Source: Pseudobacteriovorax antillogorgiicola
GTDB lineage: Bacteria > Bdellovibrionota_B > Oligoflexia > Oligoflexales > CAIYRB01
Assembly (NCBI GenBank): GCA_945862295.1
Contig: CAMAXT010000004.1
Location: 1-64,000, forward strand
Direction: 5' to 3'
Length of the DNA: 64,000 nucleotides
The translations under genes and the position numbers were made by a program. The notes beneath the pieces are model-generated. The model did not search any database, was not told the DNA's origin, and was given only the letters and a program-made list of their open reading frames with translations. This document shows, in pieces, positions 53,673-62,878 of the stretch; position 1 is the first letter of the stretch; each line of letters starts with the position of its first letter.

Positions 53673-55013
53673 CTATAGCTTTTGATAGTGAATTTTTGTT
53701 CGTAATCGATTTGGTTCCTGAAGTTGCGTGCCCTGATTCGTTAGCGCAACAAATACGCGGTCCCAAACACCAACCTGAGCCCGAAAGCTCAGAATTCCTA
53801 ATTTAGAAAGAAGAATATCCCTATTCATGCGCGTATTCGTTTTGAAAAAGTAGTCACGACCGGAAAAAAGATCATAAGCATAAATTGGATTTTCTACCGA
53901 CGGATCTCTTTTTACGTAGAAAATTTTGCGGCTATCTGGCGACCATGCAGGTCCAGTATTGAGATCGATCACGACATCTTTAGCTACGACCATATTTTGC
54001 AGTTCGGAGTCATTATAGGTCTTACCCTTCACATAAGGAACGACCATGATGTTCCATTTTTTAACTCCACCGATCTCCTCGCCAGCGTCCGAATAGAATG
54101 CAACATAGCGACCATCAGGAGAGACCGTGGGACGAAGATCATCCCTAGTCCAAGAAGTCAGCTGCTGGGGTGTTTCCCAGGCCCCATTACGTTTTTCGCG
54201 GTTAACAAGAAAAAGATCGTGATTAAGAGCATCACCACTGGAATAGACCAGGCGGTTTCCGTTTGGAAACCATTCAGGAAAGATATCGACACCGTTTGAG
54301 CTTGAGAGACGGTCTACCTTCTTCGTTTTTAAATCAACAAGGTAAATATCTCCGTTTCCAGAGCGAGCACTCACGAAGGAGATTTCATTAGAAACAGGAC
54401 TCCAAACCGCGTAGCCGTCTTTTGTTGGCGAACTAGCAACTGACTTTTCCTGCGCCCCCACTGCGCCGACGTAAATATTGTATTCACCAATACCACCATT
54501 TGACATGAATGCGTAGCGAGTGCTGTCTCTTGACCATCTTAGACCCGCGTTGTAGCTTTGCGCGCTCTTTACGACCATGCCGTCAAGGAAGTTATTAGGA
54601 CCCTTCGGGATAACTTTTAGTTCGCGAGCAAAGTTGCCAGCCAAGTCCTTCAGCATAATTTTACGGAAACCGTCTTCTAGTAGCTCAAACCCGAGATAAA
54701 CACCGTCCGCAGACCAACTAAGATTTGCTTCGTTCGTTTTGACTTGCCCGTCATTAAGCGGCCGTACTTCAATCATCACGACATCCGATCGCGCCTGACT
54801 AAGAGACGGGTTGTCGGTTTCAAACCGACTTACGCCCGGAAAGAACTTACGAATAAAATCTGGAAAGTAACTTTGATCTTTCGCATAGAATTCTGTAAGC
54901 GGCACACCGTAATCTTTATCATCAGGTGTTTTGCTTAAAATATTTAAATGGCAGCCGGCTGTTGAAACCAACAAGCTAGCTGCAATCAAAGGTTTTATGA
55001 AAGATAAACTCAT
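53673..55013 (-). CDS. TolB-like beta-propeller lipoprotein
   Basis: 446 aa. The signal with lipobox STAGC gives a lipoprotein. The body contains at least five WD40-like PD40 units: NLSWSADGVYLGF, GLRWSRDSTRYAFMSN, YAVWSPVSNEISFVS, FPEWFPNGNRLVYSSG, RPTVSPDGRYVAFYSD and GPAWSPDSRKIFYV. This is the TolB-type propeller arrangement, used for protein-protein contact in the periplasm. It is 10 bases downstream of the PEGA lipoprotein gene. It is not TolB proper: the TolB N-terminal domain is missing and no tol/pal genes are nearby. Confidence 0.85.
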   Translation of the reverse strand: MSLSFIKPLIAASLLVSTAGCHLNILSKTPDDKDYGVPLTEFYAKDQSYFPDFIRKFFPGVSRFETDNPSLSQARSDVVMIEVRPLNDGQVKTNEANLSWSADGVYLGFELLEDGFRKIMLKDLAGNFARELKVIPKGPNNFLDGMVVKSAQSYNAGLRWSRDSTRYAFMSNGGIGEYNIYVGAVGAQEKSVASSPTKDGYAVWSPVSNEISFVSARSGNGDIYLVDLKTKKVDRLSSSNGVDIFPEWFPNGNRLVYSSGDALNHDLFLVNREKRNGAWETPQQLTSWTRDDLRPTVSPDGRYVAFYSDAGEEIGGVKKWNIMVVPYVKGKTYNDSELQNMVVAKDVVIDLNTGPAWSPDSRKIFYVKRDPSVENPIYAYDLFSGRDYFFKTNTRMNRDILLSKLGILSFRAQVGVWDRVFVALTNQGTQLQEPNRLRTKIHYQKL

Positions 55014-55022
55014 TACGACGAC

Positions 55023-58000
55023 CTACTGTTTAACCGCGTTTTTCCCACTATTGTAAGAAGCAAGCGCTTGTCGGTAGTAAACTTGAGCGTTGTCAACAAA
55101 AGCCTTGTCGGCATTTTGGACCGGTACCGAACGCGCGCTGCCATCGATGTAACTCTTCCAAGTCTTTAAAGCGTCAGAGAGCAGTGTTGGATCTTTGGTT
55201 TCACTCCAAAGTTTGTGCTTAGCAAGTGCTTTATAGTAGTCAACATTATGGACGGCTTTGTTGTATTGAGCCGAAGGTACGTGCCGCAGATGTGGGGCAA
55301 TGTTATCAAAGATGACGATTGCTTTCCTATAATGTGCCTGAGCAGCCGCCGGATCTTCATTGACCAATCGTTCTGCCGTTTGAAAGACCGCTATCCCCTC
55401 ATTGATATGAGAGCCGATAAAGCGCTTGTCTGAAAAATTCTTCACATTCTCAGAAGCTGTGATTTTTCCGAATGCTTCTGCAGCGCGAGCCGGCATGTTC
55501 AAATTAGTTAGAAAGATCTGGCCAAGTTCGTGCTGCGCAGAAAGATAATCGCTATGCTCAGAAGGAACAGCCGCAAAAGCAGTCGCTGCTTCTTGCAGTT
55601 TGCCAGATTCTTTTAGCGCCATAGCATTGCTAAGGACATTTCGTTCGAGGGTGATCACCCTTGCGCCTGTAAGATCCAGGGTTCCTTCGTCTAGTTCAAG
55701 AACCTGCGAGTAAATTTTATATCCGGCTGGACCCTCAACTTGAAGTTTCACAAAGCCGACACTTGCAGCAACTGGCGTACTGATCGGTGTTGTTCCTACC
55801 ACCGCGCCGTCCAGTAACACCTTTGCCCCTTGCGGCGTGGAATCAACACGCAGATAAGCCGACTGTGATTTCAAAGCGACGTCGTGCCTTACACCTGCGC
55901 GCATACCGACATGATTAGTAAAAGGCGCGAAACCTTGCTTAATAACCTTGAGAGTACCGGTACCCGTGACTTCAGCGTATAGGCGTCCGTCAGCACCAGT
56001 TGCCCCGATCCAAGTATCATTAAAGTAAACGTTGGCTCCGGAAATCTCAGTTTCCTTACCAGACTTGGTGGAAGACACGCGCAGCTGAGCTGCGTTTACC
56101 GTCGTTGGTCTGCGAACACGCATTGAGACGATATCACCGCGCTCGATCACTGCCCGCGGTTCGAGTTGCTGCACTGTTGCGCGCGCTTCAGCGTCGACAA
56201 CTTCTTTAACAACAAGAGTTGCAATCCTGCCGAAAGCTTTCGAACGGCCATGTTTTTCTACCTGCATGCCGAATACATCCAAGATGTCGCCGGCTTTTAC
56301 GCCTCTACCACTTGCAAATCCTAGGTTCACACTCACAGCTGTGCCATTTTTACTGAGGACTGCGCCTTCAAACGGGAACGCTCTGATAACTTTTTTTGCG
56401 ATATCGGCAACAGCACGGTTGATCGATGCGCTATCACCAGCATCATCTAGGATCTCCTTGGCGGCTGCTACTGTCACACCTTTAGAGTCAACCATACTTA
56501 GTTCTAGAATAATTTTGTCTTCAAACACGACTGTCGGTACCAGGAGAACATCTACTAGCTTCTTAGCTTCAAGGTCGGCCCAGCCTTTCCCTAAGATATC
56601 CGCACTTCCGGCACCGAAGGTTTTTAAATGACTTTCAAACAATGCCTGTGGGTATTCGAGAAAAGCAGAAGTTGAAAAGAGTGCTTGGCTTGTGGCGTGT
56701 CTAATTTTTTGATCCAAGTCGCCATTAACTAAGCCGACTTTAACTGCGTCAGCACTGCCAGCAATCTTGGGCGTTAGAACGACCACTTTAGCTGGTGGTG
56801 GAATCTCTGGTGCGAAAAATTTAACTAGAGTCATGGCGTCAGATGCAACGAAATCTGTTTCAAAGACTTCTGGCAAATGCCCTTTAGCCTTGATACTGAC
56901 GCCGACTAGGTCTTCTTTTTTGCCTTCATATAGATAACTATATTTTCCAAATGCATCCGTCTTACCAACGCTCTTACCGTTGATGAATACTTCTGCATCT
57001 TTGATACCGTTTTTATAGTTGTAGTTTTTTTCTAGCGCGTAAATGTCGAGGGTATGACCCTTCTCGATTTGAATCTGAATGCGGCCTTTGTGAACAAACG
57101 TCACCGACTTAGTTATTGTTTTAAACCCAGGTTTCGCGGCAACAAGAGTCACACCTTCCACTGAGGTGCCAATAAAGCGGATAACGCAGCGTCCACGATC
57201 ATTTGTTTTGCACGCATCCTTCAAATCAGTGCCACCGGGAAGACCGTAAGAGACAGCGGCGTCTTTGATAGGAGTCTTGCCTAAGAATACATGCACTGTG
57301 AACAGACTTTCACCGACGTGTTTTAAAGCATTCGCTGGTTCAATCTTTATCGGTGGAGACATGGCAGCAGTAGGAATTCCAACTGGCTCGATAGGAACAG
57401 AAACTGTTTGCGCATTAACAGCTTCTTGATCGTCAAAGTTTGTTTCGACCATGTCATTTTCTGCTGGGTCTTTTTCAGCTGCTGCCATCTCAGCTTCAGA
57501 AATGGCCGCCTCTTCGCTCGCGCCTAAATCTTCTTCTTGAATCGAATTGAATGGGTCTGGAGCTACGACAGCTGGATCTTTTGCTGCTTCTGCCAAAGCT
57601 GGTTCCGCTGGAGGTGGGCCTTCAGCTGCGACTTCACCCTTTGGAACAACAGCCGGATCGCTTTGTGCTTCCACTGCAGTTTCTGTTGTCGTTTCTGCTG
57701 CAGGAGCCGTTGCCACTTCTGGTGCTTTTTCCCCAGATGCTGGTTTCGGTACAAAGTAGAGAACAGCTGACAATGCTAGCTCTTGCGGTGCGCTATCAGC
57801 CAGAGTGAAGCTTTCGTAATAGGGAGCGAAGTAGTATGCATCGCTTTCTTTTTTAACCTCAATTTTCTTTTTAACGCCGACCGGTACATTTACTTTGGTT
57901 TCAAACACACCCTGCAGGTTCGTTTCACCAAGAACTTTTCCGTCCATTGAAATAACCGCACCCTGGACCGGGTCGCCTTGATTTGTTTTTACAGTTGCCT

Positions 58001-58082
58001 GCAAAGCAACAGTCGCTTCTTTACCTGTACATCCAGACAGGAGTGCCAAAGTTAAAAAAAGAACCGCGATCTTTGCTTTCAT
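55023..58082 (-). CDS. Large PEGA-domain lipoprotein with carboxypeptidase-regulatory-like and helical repeat regions
   Basis: 1019 aa from ATG 58082 (MKAKIAVLFLTLALLSGC, lipobox LSGC). Segments in order: an Ig-like or regulatory beta-domain (ATVKTNQGDPVQGAVISMDGK), a long Ala/Glu/Pro-rich linker (residues 130-250), two further beta-domains (KTPIKDAAVSYGLPGG and EVFINGKSVGKTDAFGKYSY), and a central alpha/beta domain. Next comes a GVKAGDILDVFG segment like FlgT-C, then a PEGA domain (AYLRVDSTPQGAKVLLDGAVVGTTP). The C-terminal ~280 residues are helical and TPR-like. It looks like a peptidoglycan- or envelope-spanning scaffold. Confidence 0.8.
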   Translation of the reverse strand: MKAKIAVLFLTLALLSGCTGKEATVALQATVKTNQGDPVQGAVISMDGKVLGETNLQGVFETKVNVPVGVKKKIEVKKESDAYYFAPYYESFTLADSAPQELALSAVLYFVPKPASGEKAPEVATAPAAETTTETAVEAQSDPAVVPKGEVAAEGPPPAEPALAEAAKDPAVVAPDPFNSIQEEDLGASEEAAISEAEMAAAEKDPAENDMVETNFDDQEAVNAQTVSVPIEPVGIPTAAMSPPIKIEPANALKHVGESLFTVHVFLGKTPIKDAAVSYGLPGGTDLKDACKTNDRGRCVIRFIGTSVEGVTLVAAKPGFKTITKSVTFVHKGRIQIQIEKGHTLDIYALEKNYNYKNGIKDAEVFINGKSVGKTDAFGKYSYLYEGKKEDLVGVSIKAKGHLPEVFETDFVASDAMTLVKFFAPEIPPPAKVVVLTPKIAGSADAVKVGLVNGDLDQKIRHATSQALFSTSAFLEYPQALFESHLKTFGAGSADILGKGWADLEAKKLVDVLLVPTVVFEDKIILELSMVDSKGVTVAAAKEILDDAGDSASINRAVADIAKKVIRAFPFEGAVLSKNGTAVSVNLGFASGRGVKAGDILDVFGMQVEKHGRSKAFGRIATLVVKEVVDAEARATVQQLEPRAVIERGDIVSMRVRRPTTVNAAQLRVSSTKSGKETEISGANVYFNDTWIGATGADGRLYAEVTGTGTLKVIKQGFAPFTNHVGMRAGVRHDVALKSQSAYLRVDSTPQGAKVLLDGAVVGTTPISTPVAASVGFVKLQVEGPAGYKIYSQVLELDEGTLDLTGARVITLERNVLSNAMALKESGKLQEAATAFAAVPSEHSDYLSAQHELGQIFLTNLNMPARAAEAFGKITASENVKNFSDKRFIGSHINEGIAVFQTAERLVNEDPAAAQAHYRKAIVIFDNIAPHLRHVPSAQYNKAVHNVDYYKALAKHKLWSETKDPTLLSDALKTWKSYIDGSARSVPVQNADKAFVDNAQVYYRQALASYNSGKNAVKQ

Positions 58083-58125
58083 TAATGTCCCCAATGAGTG
58101 AATCTTGAAATCAAGCTGCTATTTG

Positions 58126-58545
58126 TTACAAACTAGGTGGCGTCAGTGTCGCTCCGCCAGATCCAACACCGACATCAGCATCCATATTGGTGCCAATCAT
58201 ACTTGCGTTTGGCTTACCGACAGGTATGAGCTGCAAAGTTACAGATTTTTGATCGACTAAAGCAATTTTTTGCGAACTAACTGCGTACCCTGGGACTACG
58301 GCTTCAACAAGGTATTCACCCTCGTCCGCATCAAGAGTCACAGAAAATGTTCCATCAGGATTCACGTCACCAATGAAAACAGACATCGCTTCGGGATCTT
58401 CTGCAGACGCTAGATCTAGACGAGTCACGTTGACCTTCGCATCCTTCGAAACTGCCAAAGTTCCTTCGGTCGCGACCATTTGACCATTTAGACCAGGGAC
58501 GCAAGAATTCAAACTAAGAAGCATTGCTAGAACGACAACTCTCAT
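58126..58545 (-). CDS. Small lipoprotein, unknown
   Basis: 139 aa. MRVVVLAMLLSLNSC is a short lipoprotein signal (lipobox LNSC). The mature part is a single beta-sandwich-like domain (FSVTLDADEGEYLVEAVVPGY) resembling carboxypeptidase-regulatory domains, as in the large lipoprotein next to it. The start overlaps the SH3 gene stop by 4 bases (ATGA), so translation is coupled. No specific family is recognised. Confidence 0.75.
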   Translation of the reverse strand: MRVVVLAMLLSLNSCVPGLNGQMVATEGTLAVSKDAKVNVTRLDLASAEDPEAMSVFIGDVNPDGTFSVTLDADEGEYLVEAVVPGYAVSSQKIALVDQKSVTLQLIPVGKPNASMIGTNMDADVGVGSGGATLTPPSL

Positions 58546-59165
58546 TGCATATCCTTTCCTCTAATCCAGACCATGGCGTTTTTTTCCGCCATCCAGATCA
58601 ATGTTTTATCTTCAGTAACTTGTAGCGCTTTAAACATTTTACCCTTCGGAATCGCGACCTCTAAGTCGCCTTCTTGGCCCTTAAATGCCAGTGCGCGATC
58701 GACTGGTTTAACTGCGAGAACGGTCGGGAATTTTGCAAAATTAACCGTCATCGCTTGTTTATTGAGTCTAGGCGTTGAAATCGTATGTGCGTGTAACCAA
58801 CCCGGTTCCCAATTGCTAATCGTGATGACTTTTGCCCAAACACCGTGTTGTTCAAATACAATTACCTTGTCACCTTCTTCTAAAATGCGGTCGAACAGTG
58901 CAAATGTGACACCGGGACCTTCGCGCATCTCTGCTCTTGGTCTGGTGACTTTGCTGACTCTAAGTGTTCCGACTGGCGCAACTGCTAGGCCAACATTTGA
59001 ATCCGCTGCCTTTGTACTCATCCCACCGGTGCCGTTACCAAGGATAAATGGAACTGGCTTCTTTACCTTTTTTGTTGCAGTCGCAGGAGCTTCTTCTTGC
59101 GCCGGAGGTTCGGTCGTAGCGCAGGAATTTAGTAGAATCAAAATGCTAAGTGCCAAAAATTTCAT
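58542..59165 (-). CDS. Lipoprotein with bacterial SH3-like domain
   Basis: 207 aa. The signal ends LLNSC. After a Lys/Pro-rich linker, residues about 65-130 (LRVSKVTRPRAEMREGPGVTFALFDRILEEGDKVIVFEQHGVWAKV) form a bacterial SH3 domain with the REGPG turn; such domains often bind peptidoglycan or peptides. The C-terminal ~70 residues are unassigned. It is the second gene of the envelope cluster, starting 11 bases after the membrane protein gene. Confidence 0.8.
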   Translation of the reverse strand: MKFLALSILILLNSCATTEPPAQEEAPATATKKVKKPVPFILGNGTGGMSTKAADSNVGLAVAPVGTLRVSKVTRPRAEMREGPGVTFALFDRILEEGDKVIVFEQHGVWAKVITISNWEPGWLHAHTISTPRLNKQAMTVNFAKFPTVLAVKPVDRALAFKGQEGDLEVAIPKGKMFKALQVTEDKTLIWMAEKNAMVWIRGKDMQ

Positions 59166-59176
59166 GTCATTTCCCG

Positions 59177-60097
59177 TTAGGACTTTTTAGCAGGTCCTGT
59201 CTTTTTAATTTGCTGCGAGGAACTTCCCACTTTAATACCGAGTGGAACATCATAGATCATCTTGTTTTCGCCGGGTTTGTCAGAGATGCCAATTTTCACC
59301 CCAACAACAGTTCCAGTGAAACCCTTCATTAAATCGAAGCTAAATTCGTTGCGTTTAAAGCGGCGGATCGCAAAGTATGAAGCGCGGCGATGATCGCTGA
59401 TCTCACCCTTTGAATTTGCGCTGATAGAAACCGGAGCTTTGAGAATATGGACATCACCGGTCTCGGCTTTGAATTCAGCGGTTGCCCAGATATAGCCTTC
59501 GGATTTCTCTGAACCATTTTTGTTAGTGAGATCGAACGTCAGATTAAGACGATCTTGTGTGGTTTTCACAACAGGGTTGCTAACTGTGACTTCGACATTT
59601 TTTCCGCTAGTGTCTGATTTATTTTCCTCAACTTGCGGGGTGCTGACTGGGGCAGAGGCGACCTGTTGCTTCTGCTCTTGCTTTGCTACGTCAACCTGTT
59701 TGACATCATTTACCGCTTGTTTAGAGCCATTTTCGGCAACGACGGTTGGTTTTTGATTAGAAGATGGACTGGTGTTACTGGTCAAAGTTTTTGACGTTTG
59801 CAATTTTCCGGACGGGTAAGCGCGCTCATAGACACCGTCGTACAAACTTTCGAAATCAAAAACAGTCTGCATGGTCTGTTTTAGATTTCCAACCAGCTCA
59901 GCGCGGTCGTTCACCAACAATGAAATGATTGCCGTACTAGCAACGGACCAACCAACAAGCGCCAATGCACAAAATAATAGCAGGTGCACTCGACTCATGG
60001 GAATCTTGAGAGTGCGGGTTCGAGAAGACTCAACAAAATAAACAATGTTGAGAAACTGTTTACGCGGTTTCGTCTTATCAGTGTTGTCAGCTGACAT
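59177..60097 (-). CDS. Single-pass membrane protein with periplasmic beta domain, unknown
   Basis: 306 aa. A basic cytoplasmic N-terminus (about 35 residues) is followed by one transmembrane helix (VHLLLFCALALVGWSVASTAI). A Gln/Ser/Val-rich disordered stretch (residues 100-170) and a beta-sandwich-like C-terminal domain (VKTTQDRLNLTFDLTN...) come next. The layout resembles periplasm-spanning linkers such as TonB-like or secretion proteins, but no family is recognised. It is the first gene of the envelope cluster; the 260-base gap upstream (60098-60359) holds its promoter and that of the divergent LPS genes, and no gene. Confidence 0.7.
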   Translation of the reverse strand: MSADNTDKTKPRKQFLNIVYFVESSRTRTLKIPMSRVHLLLFCALALVGWSVASTAIISLLVNDRAELVGNLKQTMQTVFDFESLYDGVYERAYPSGKLQTSKTLTSNTSPSSNQKPTVVAENGSKQAVNDVKQVDVAKQEQKQQVASAPVSTPQVEENKSDTSGKNVEVTVSNPVVKTTQDRLNLTFDLTNKNGSEKSEGYIWATAEFKAETGDVHILKAPVSISANSKGEISDHRRASYFAIRRFKRNEFSFDLMKGFTGTVVGVKIGISDKPGENKMIYDVPLGIKVGSSSQQIKKTGPAKKS

Positions 60098-60359
60098 GGA
60101 CGCACCTCCAGTTGGAGAGGTATTTATAATGAAATTAGCTGTTATATGGTCAGCTTATGCCCTGGACCCCGCAAAGGCAACCAACTTATTTAATAAGGAG
60201 TATGATCCTCCACGATGAAGAAATTTTGGCCCCGAGTTCTACGGGCACGGTATACTACTGATATGTTAAATAATTTGAGAAATTTTGCAGTCTTTCCCAA
60301 TCTTGTGACGCGGTGTACACTAGTCCCGTTATAGAGAATCCACTATTTTTGGGCTTGCG

Positions 60360-61568
60360 ATGCTGACGCCTTCATCACATACACCACCAATGAAGATAAC
60401 CATCTACAGGACGAGCAGTCTTGGAGATATGGTCCTTGCGACATCGTGTCTCGATCTATTGGACCAACTACCCATTCCTGCAGAGATCACTTGGGTCGGT
60501 CGCGGTCCAGCACTCGATATGATTCAAGCGAGTTGGCCGAAAGTAAAAACAATCAGCATCGCCAGGTCGGCGAAGTTTTCTGACCTACAAAAAGTAGCGG
60601 CTCAACTTTCTAACCAACACCTGATCATCGACTTGCAGTGTAATCTCCGCTCCCAGTGGCTTTGCTTGAATCTTAAAAATTCATACAACGTGCCTTCATT
60701 CTCAGCTGACAAATCCCAATTCGCTCGGTCAAAACTTTTAGTTGAAGCTAGGGTCCGAGGAAGACGCCGGCCACTTCCCGAAAAGTCACTGCACGCACCA
60801 AGACTTCAGCATGAAACGATGTGCGACGCCTTAAAAAAAGGCCTCAGAGCACATCTGCCAATTGAAATGCTTGACGGCCTAGATCTCGTGAACGCTGTCC
60901 CCAGACTTAACGTTCCAGATTCATTCGATAGTCCGTGGCGGAAAGAACTCAAGTTCGGCGCCTGGATTGCTATCGCCCCAGGCGCAGCTCATCCAACAAA
61001 ACAAACACCGTTAGACTTAATCAAAGATATCCTCGAAGGATTAGCTATCGATCTGACTTCGAAAGAACTGGCAAGTCGGTTACCATTCGGACTGGTCTTT
61101 TTGGGCGATGAAAACGACCGACTATCCGCCCGAACGATTCTAAATACGTTAAACTGGCCAGGTCCTGTTTTAAATCTTTGCGGCATGCTTTCTCTTTGGG
61201 AAACAGGGATCGCTCTCAGTGAGGCTTCGTGTTTGCTATCAAATGATTCTTCACTCGGACATATTGCCGAGGCAGTCGGTACACCATCGAATATTCTTTT
61301 TGGACCAACCATTGAATCGTTTGGATTCCCACCGCGGATGCGGCGTAGCAAAGCCTTTTCATCTTTGACCGGTTGCAGGCCGTGTTCAAAGCATGGAAAA
61401 GTCGCTTGTAGGTATGACGACAAATTATGTTTTCACTCTATCCCCGTGACGTCTGTCATTCACCATATGAGTGCGACGCTAGCCAGTTCAGACGCCAGAC
61501 ACCTTGGCCGTGACTTAGCGAAACCAACCGAGCATTCATCGTCAACAGATCCCAAGGTACACTCCTAA
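60360..61568 (+). CDS. Glycosyltransferase family 9 protein (heptosyltransferase-like)
   Basis: 402 aa (about 392 if it starts at ATG 60390, MKITIYRTSSLGD). The GT9 features are the N-terminal SSLGDMVLATSCLDLL, the sugar-nucleotide region AIAPGAAHPTKQTP and SNDSSLGHIAEAVGTPSNILFGPT. GT9 enzymes add heptose to the inner LPS core. The stop overlaps the waaA start by one base, consistent with a lipid A-core operon. Confidence 0.9.
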   Translation: MLTPSSHTPPMKITIYRTSSLGDMVLATSCLDLLDQLPIPAEITWVGRGPALDMIQASWPKVKTISIARSAKFSDLQKVAAQLSNQHLIIDLQCNLRSQWLCLNLKNSYNVPSFSADKSQFARSKLLVEARVRGRRRPLPEKSLHAPRLQHETMCDALKKGLRAHLPIEMLDGLDLVNAVPRLNVPDSFDSPWRKELKFGAWIAIAPGAAHPTKQTPLDLIKDILEGLAIDLTSKELASRLPFGLVFLGDENDRLSARTILNTLNWPGPVLNLCGMLSLWETGIALSEASCLLSNDSSLGHIAEAVGTPSNILFGPTIESFGFPPRMRRSKAFSSLTGCRPCSKHGKVACRYDDKLCFHSIPVTSVIHHMSATLASSDARHLGRDLAKPTEHSSSTDPKVHS

Positions 61569-62878
61569 TGGCGGAGACGACTCTTAAAAAAACTTTTAAT
61601 TCCGCTGTTCTCCTCATCTATTCCTTTGCGATTACGGTCGTTGGAAAATTCGCACGGGTGCTTGCACTTTTTTCTCCCAAACTCAAAGCTCAGTTAGCAG
61701 GTCGGCCGTCGGTTTCCGATCTCGCTGCTGTTCTCCAAAGAAAGAGAAAAAACTATAAAGATGCAGTGCTGTTCTTTTGCAGTTCTGCCGGCGAGTACGA
61801 GCAAGCGCGACCGTTAATCGACCGCCTCGTGAAAGACAAAGTCTTCGTCCATACCTTGTTTTTTTCAAAATCCGGGTACGATTACGCCACCGCTCGCAAA
61901 GATGATGTCAGCTTTTCGCTATCTCCTGCAACAGACTCAGTCTGGGATTGGGGTTGGCTACTAGCTGCATTGCGTCCGACATTAACTGCTGTTGTTCGCC
62001 ACGAGCTGTGGCCTGGATTTATATGGTCAGCAAAAAACTACGGCGGCCTAGTCCTTATTGACGCGAGCCGCAGTATTGGTGAGACAAATTCTAAACCGAA
62101 AAAATTTGTTCGCTCTGCGCTACTTAATATGTTCGATAAAATCTATGCAGTCTCTAAGACCGACGCTGACTTCTTCATCCAAAATTATAATTTGGACCAA
62201 AAGAACGTGATGATCAGCGGTGACACTAAATTTGACCGCGTATTAGAGCGCTCACTATCAGCAGTAAATTCGAGTTCCAAATTAAGCACGCTTCTTCCAA
62301 AGGTGGATCAGCGCCTGGTACTTGGCAGTGCTCACCCAGCCGATCTAGAAACCCTACTTGGCGCGGTGTCGCTCGACAAAAATCTGCTGCAAGGTTGGCA
62401 AGTGGTTATTGTGCCGCACCACATCGACGCAGAAAACATCAAACACTTTCAGAGTAGACTCAAAGATGCTGGCCTAGATTCAAAAACATATACGACAATA
62501 GACGATGGTCGATCGATGGCTGCGAATCAAATCTTGATTCTAGATACGATGGGAATGCTGGCTGAGGCATATAGCTTTGGTACCGCAGCTTTTATCGGTG
62601 GTGCCAGCCACCACCAGGTACACAATGTTTTAGAGCCAGCAGTGCACGGGCTGAACCTTGCTTGGGGACCGAGATACGAATCCAGCCAAGAAGCAGTGCA
62701 ATTTGTTAACGACGGAATTGCTAAAGTTGTAAAAACGCCAGTCGACTTTAAGACCTGGCTAAACGGTATAAGCGCTATGAAATCGAGCAACGACAATGGG
62801 ACAGCAAACGCTGTAGGATCATTGACAGGTGCTTCTGATTTGATATTTACAGATTGGAAAAAAATTCTGAATGGCTGA
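61568..62878 (+). CDS. waaA: 3-Deoxy-D-manno-octulosonic acid (Kdo) transferase
   Basis: 436 aa. A membrane-anchor helix lies near the N-terminus (LLIYSFAITVVGKFARVLALF). Family blocks are CSSAGEYEQARPLIDRL, HELWPGFIWSAKNYGGLVLIDAS, GDTKFDRVLER, VPHHID and TAAFIGGASHHQVHNVLEPAVHG. WaaA transfers Kdo to lipid A precursors. It overlaps the rng start by 8 bases. Confidence 0.93.
   Translation: MAETTLKKTFNSAVLLIYSFAITVVGKFARVLALFSPKLKAQLAGRPSVSDLAAVLQRKRKNYKDAVLFFCSSAGEYEQARPLIDRLVKDKVFVHTLFFSKSGYDYATARKDDVSFSLSPATDSVWDWGWLLAALRPTLTAVVRHELWPGFIWSAKNYGGLVLIDASRSIGETNSKPKKFVRSALLNMFDKIYAVSKTDADFFIQNYNLDQKNVMISGDTKFDRVLERSLSAVNSSSKLSTLLPKVDQRLVLGSAHPADLETLLGAVSLDKNLLQGWQVVIVPHHIDAENIKHFQSRLKDAGLDSKTYTTIDDGRSMAANQILILDTMGMLAEAYSFGTAAFIGGASHHQVHNVLEPAVHGLNLAWGPRYESSQEAVQFVNDGIAKVVKTPVDFKTWLNGISAMKSSNDNGTANAVGSLTGASDLIFTDWKKILNG

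Noticed and set aside
57537-57808. Three overlapping plus-strand ORFs opposite the PEGA lipoprotein linker
   Set aside because: They mirror the Ala/Glu/Pro-rich linker; low-complexity composition leaves all frames open.
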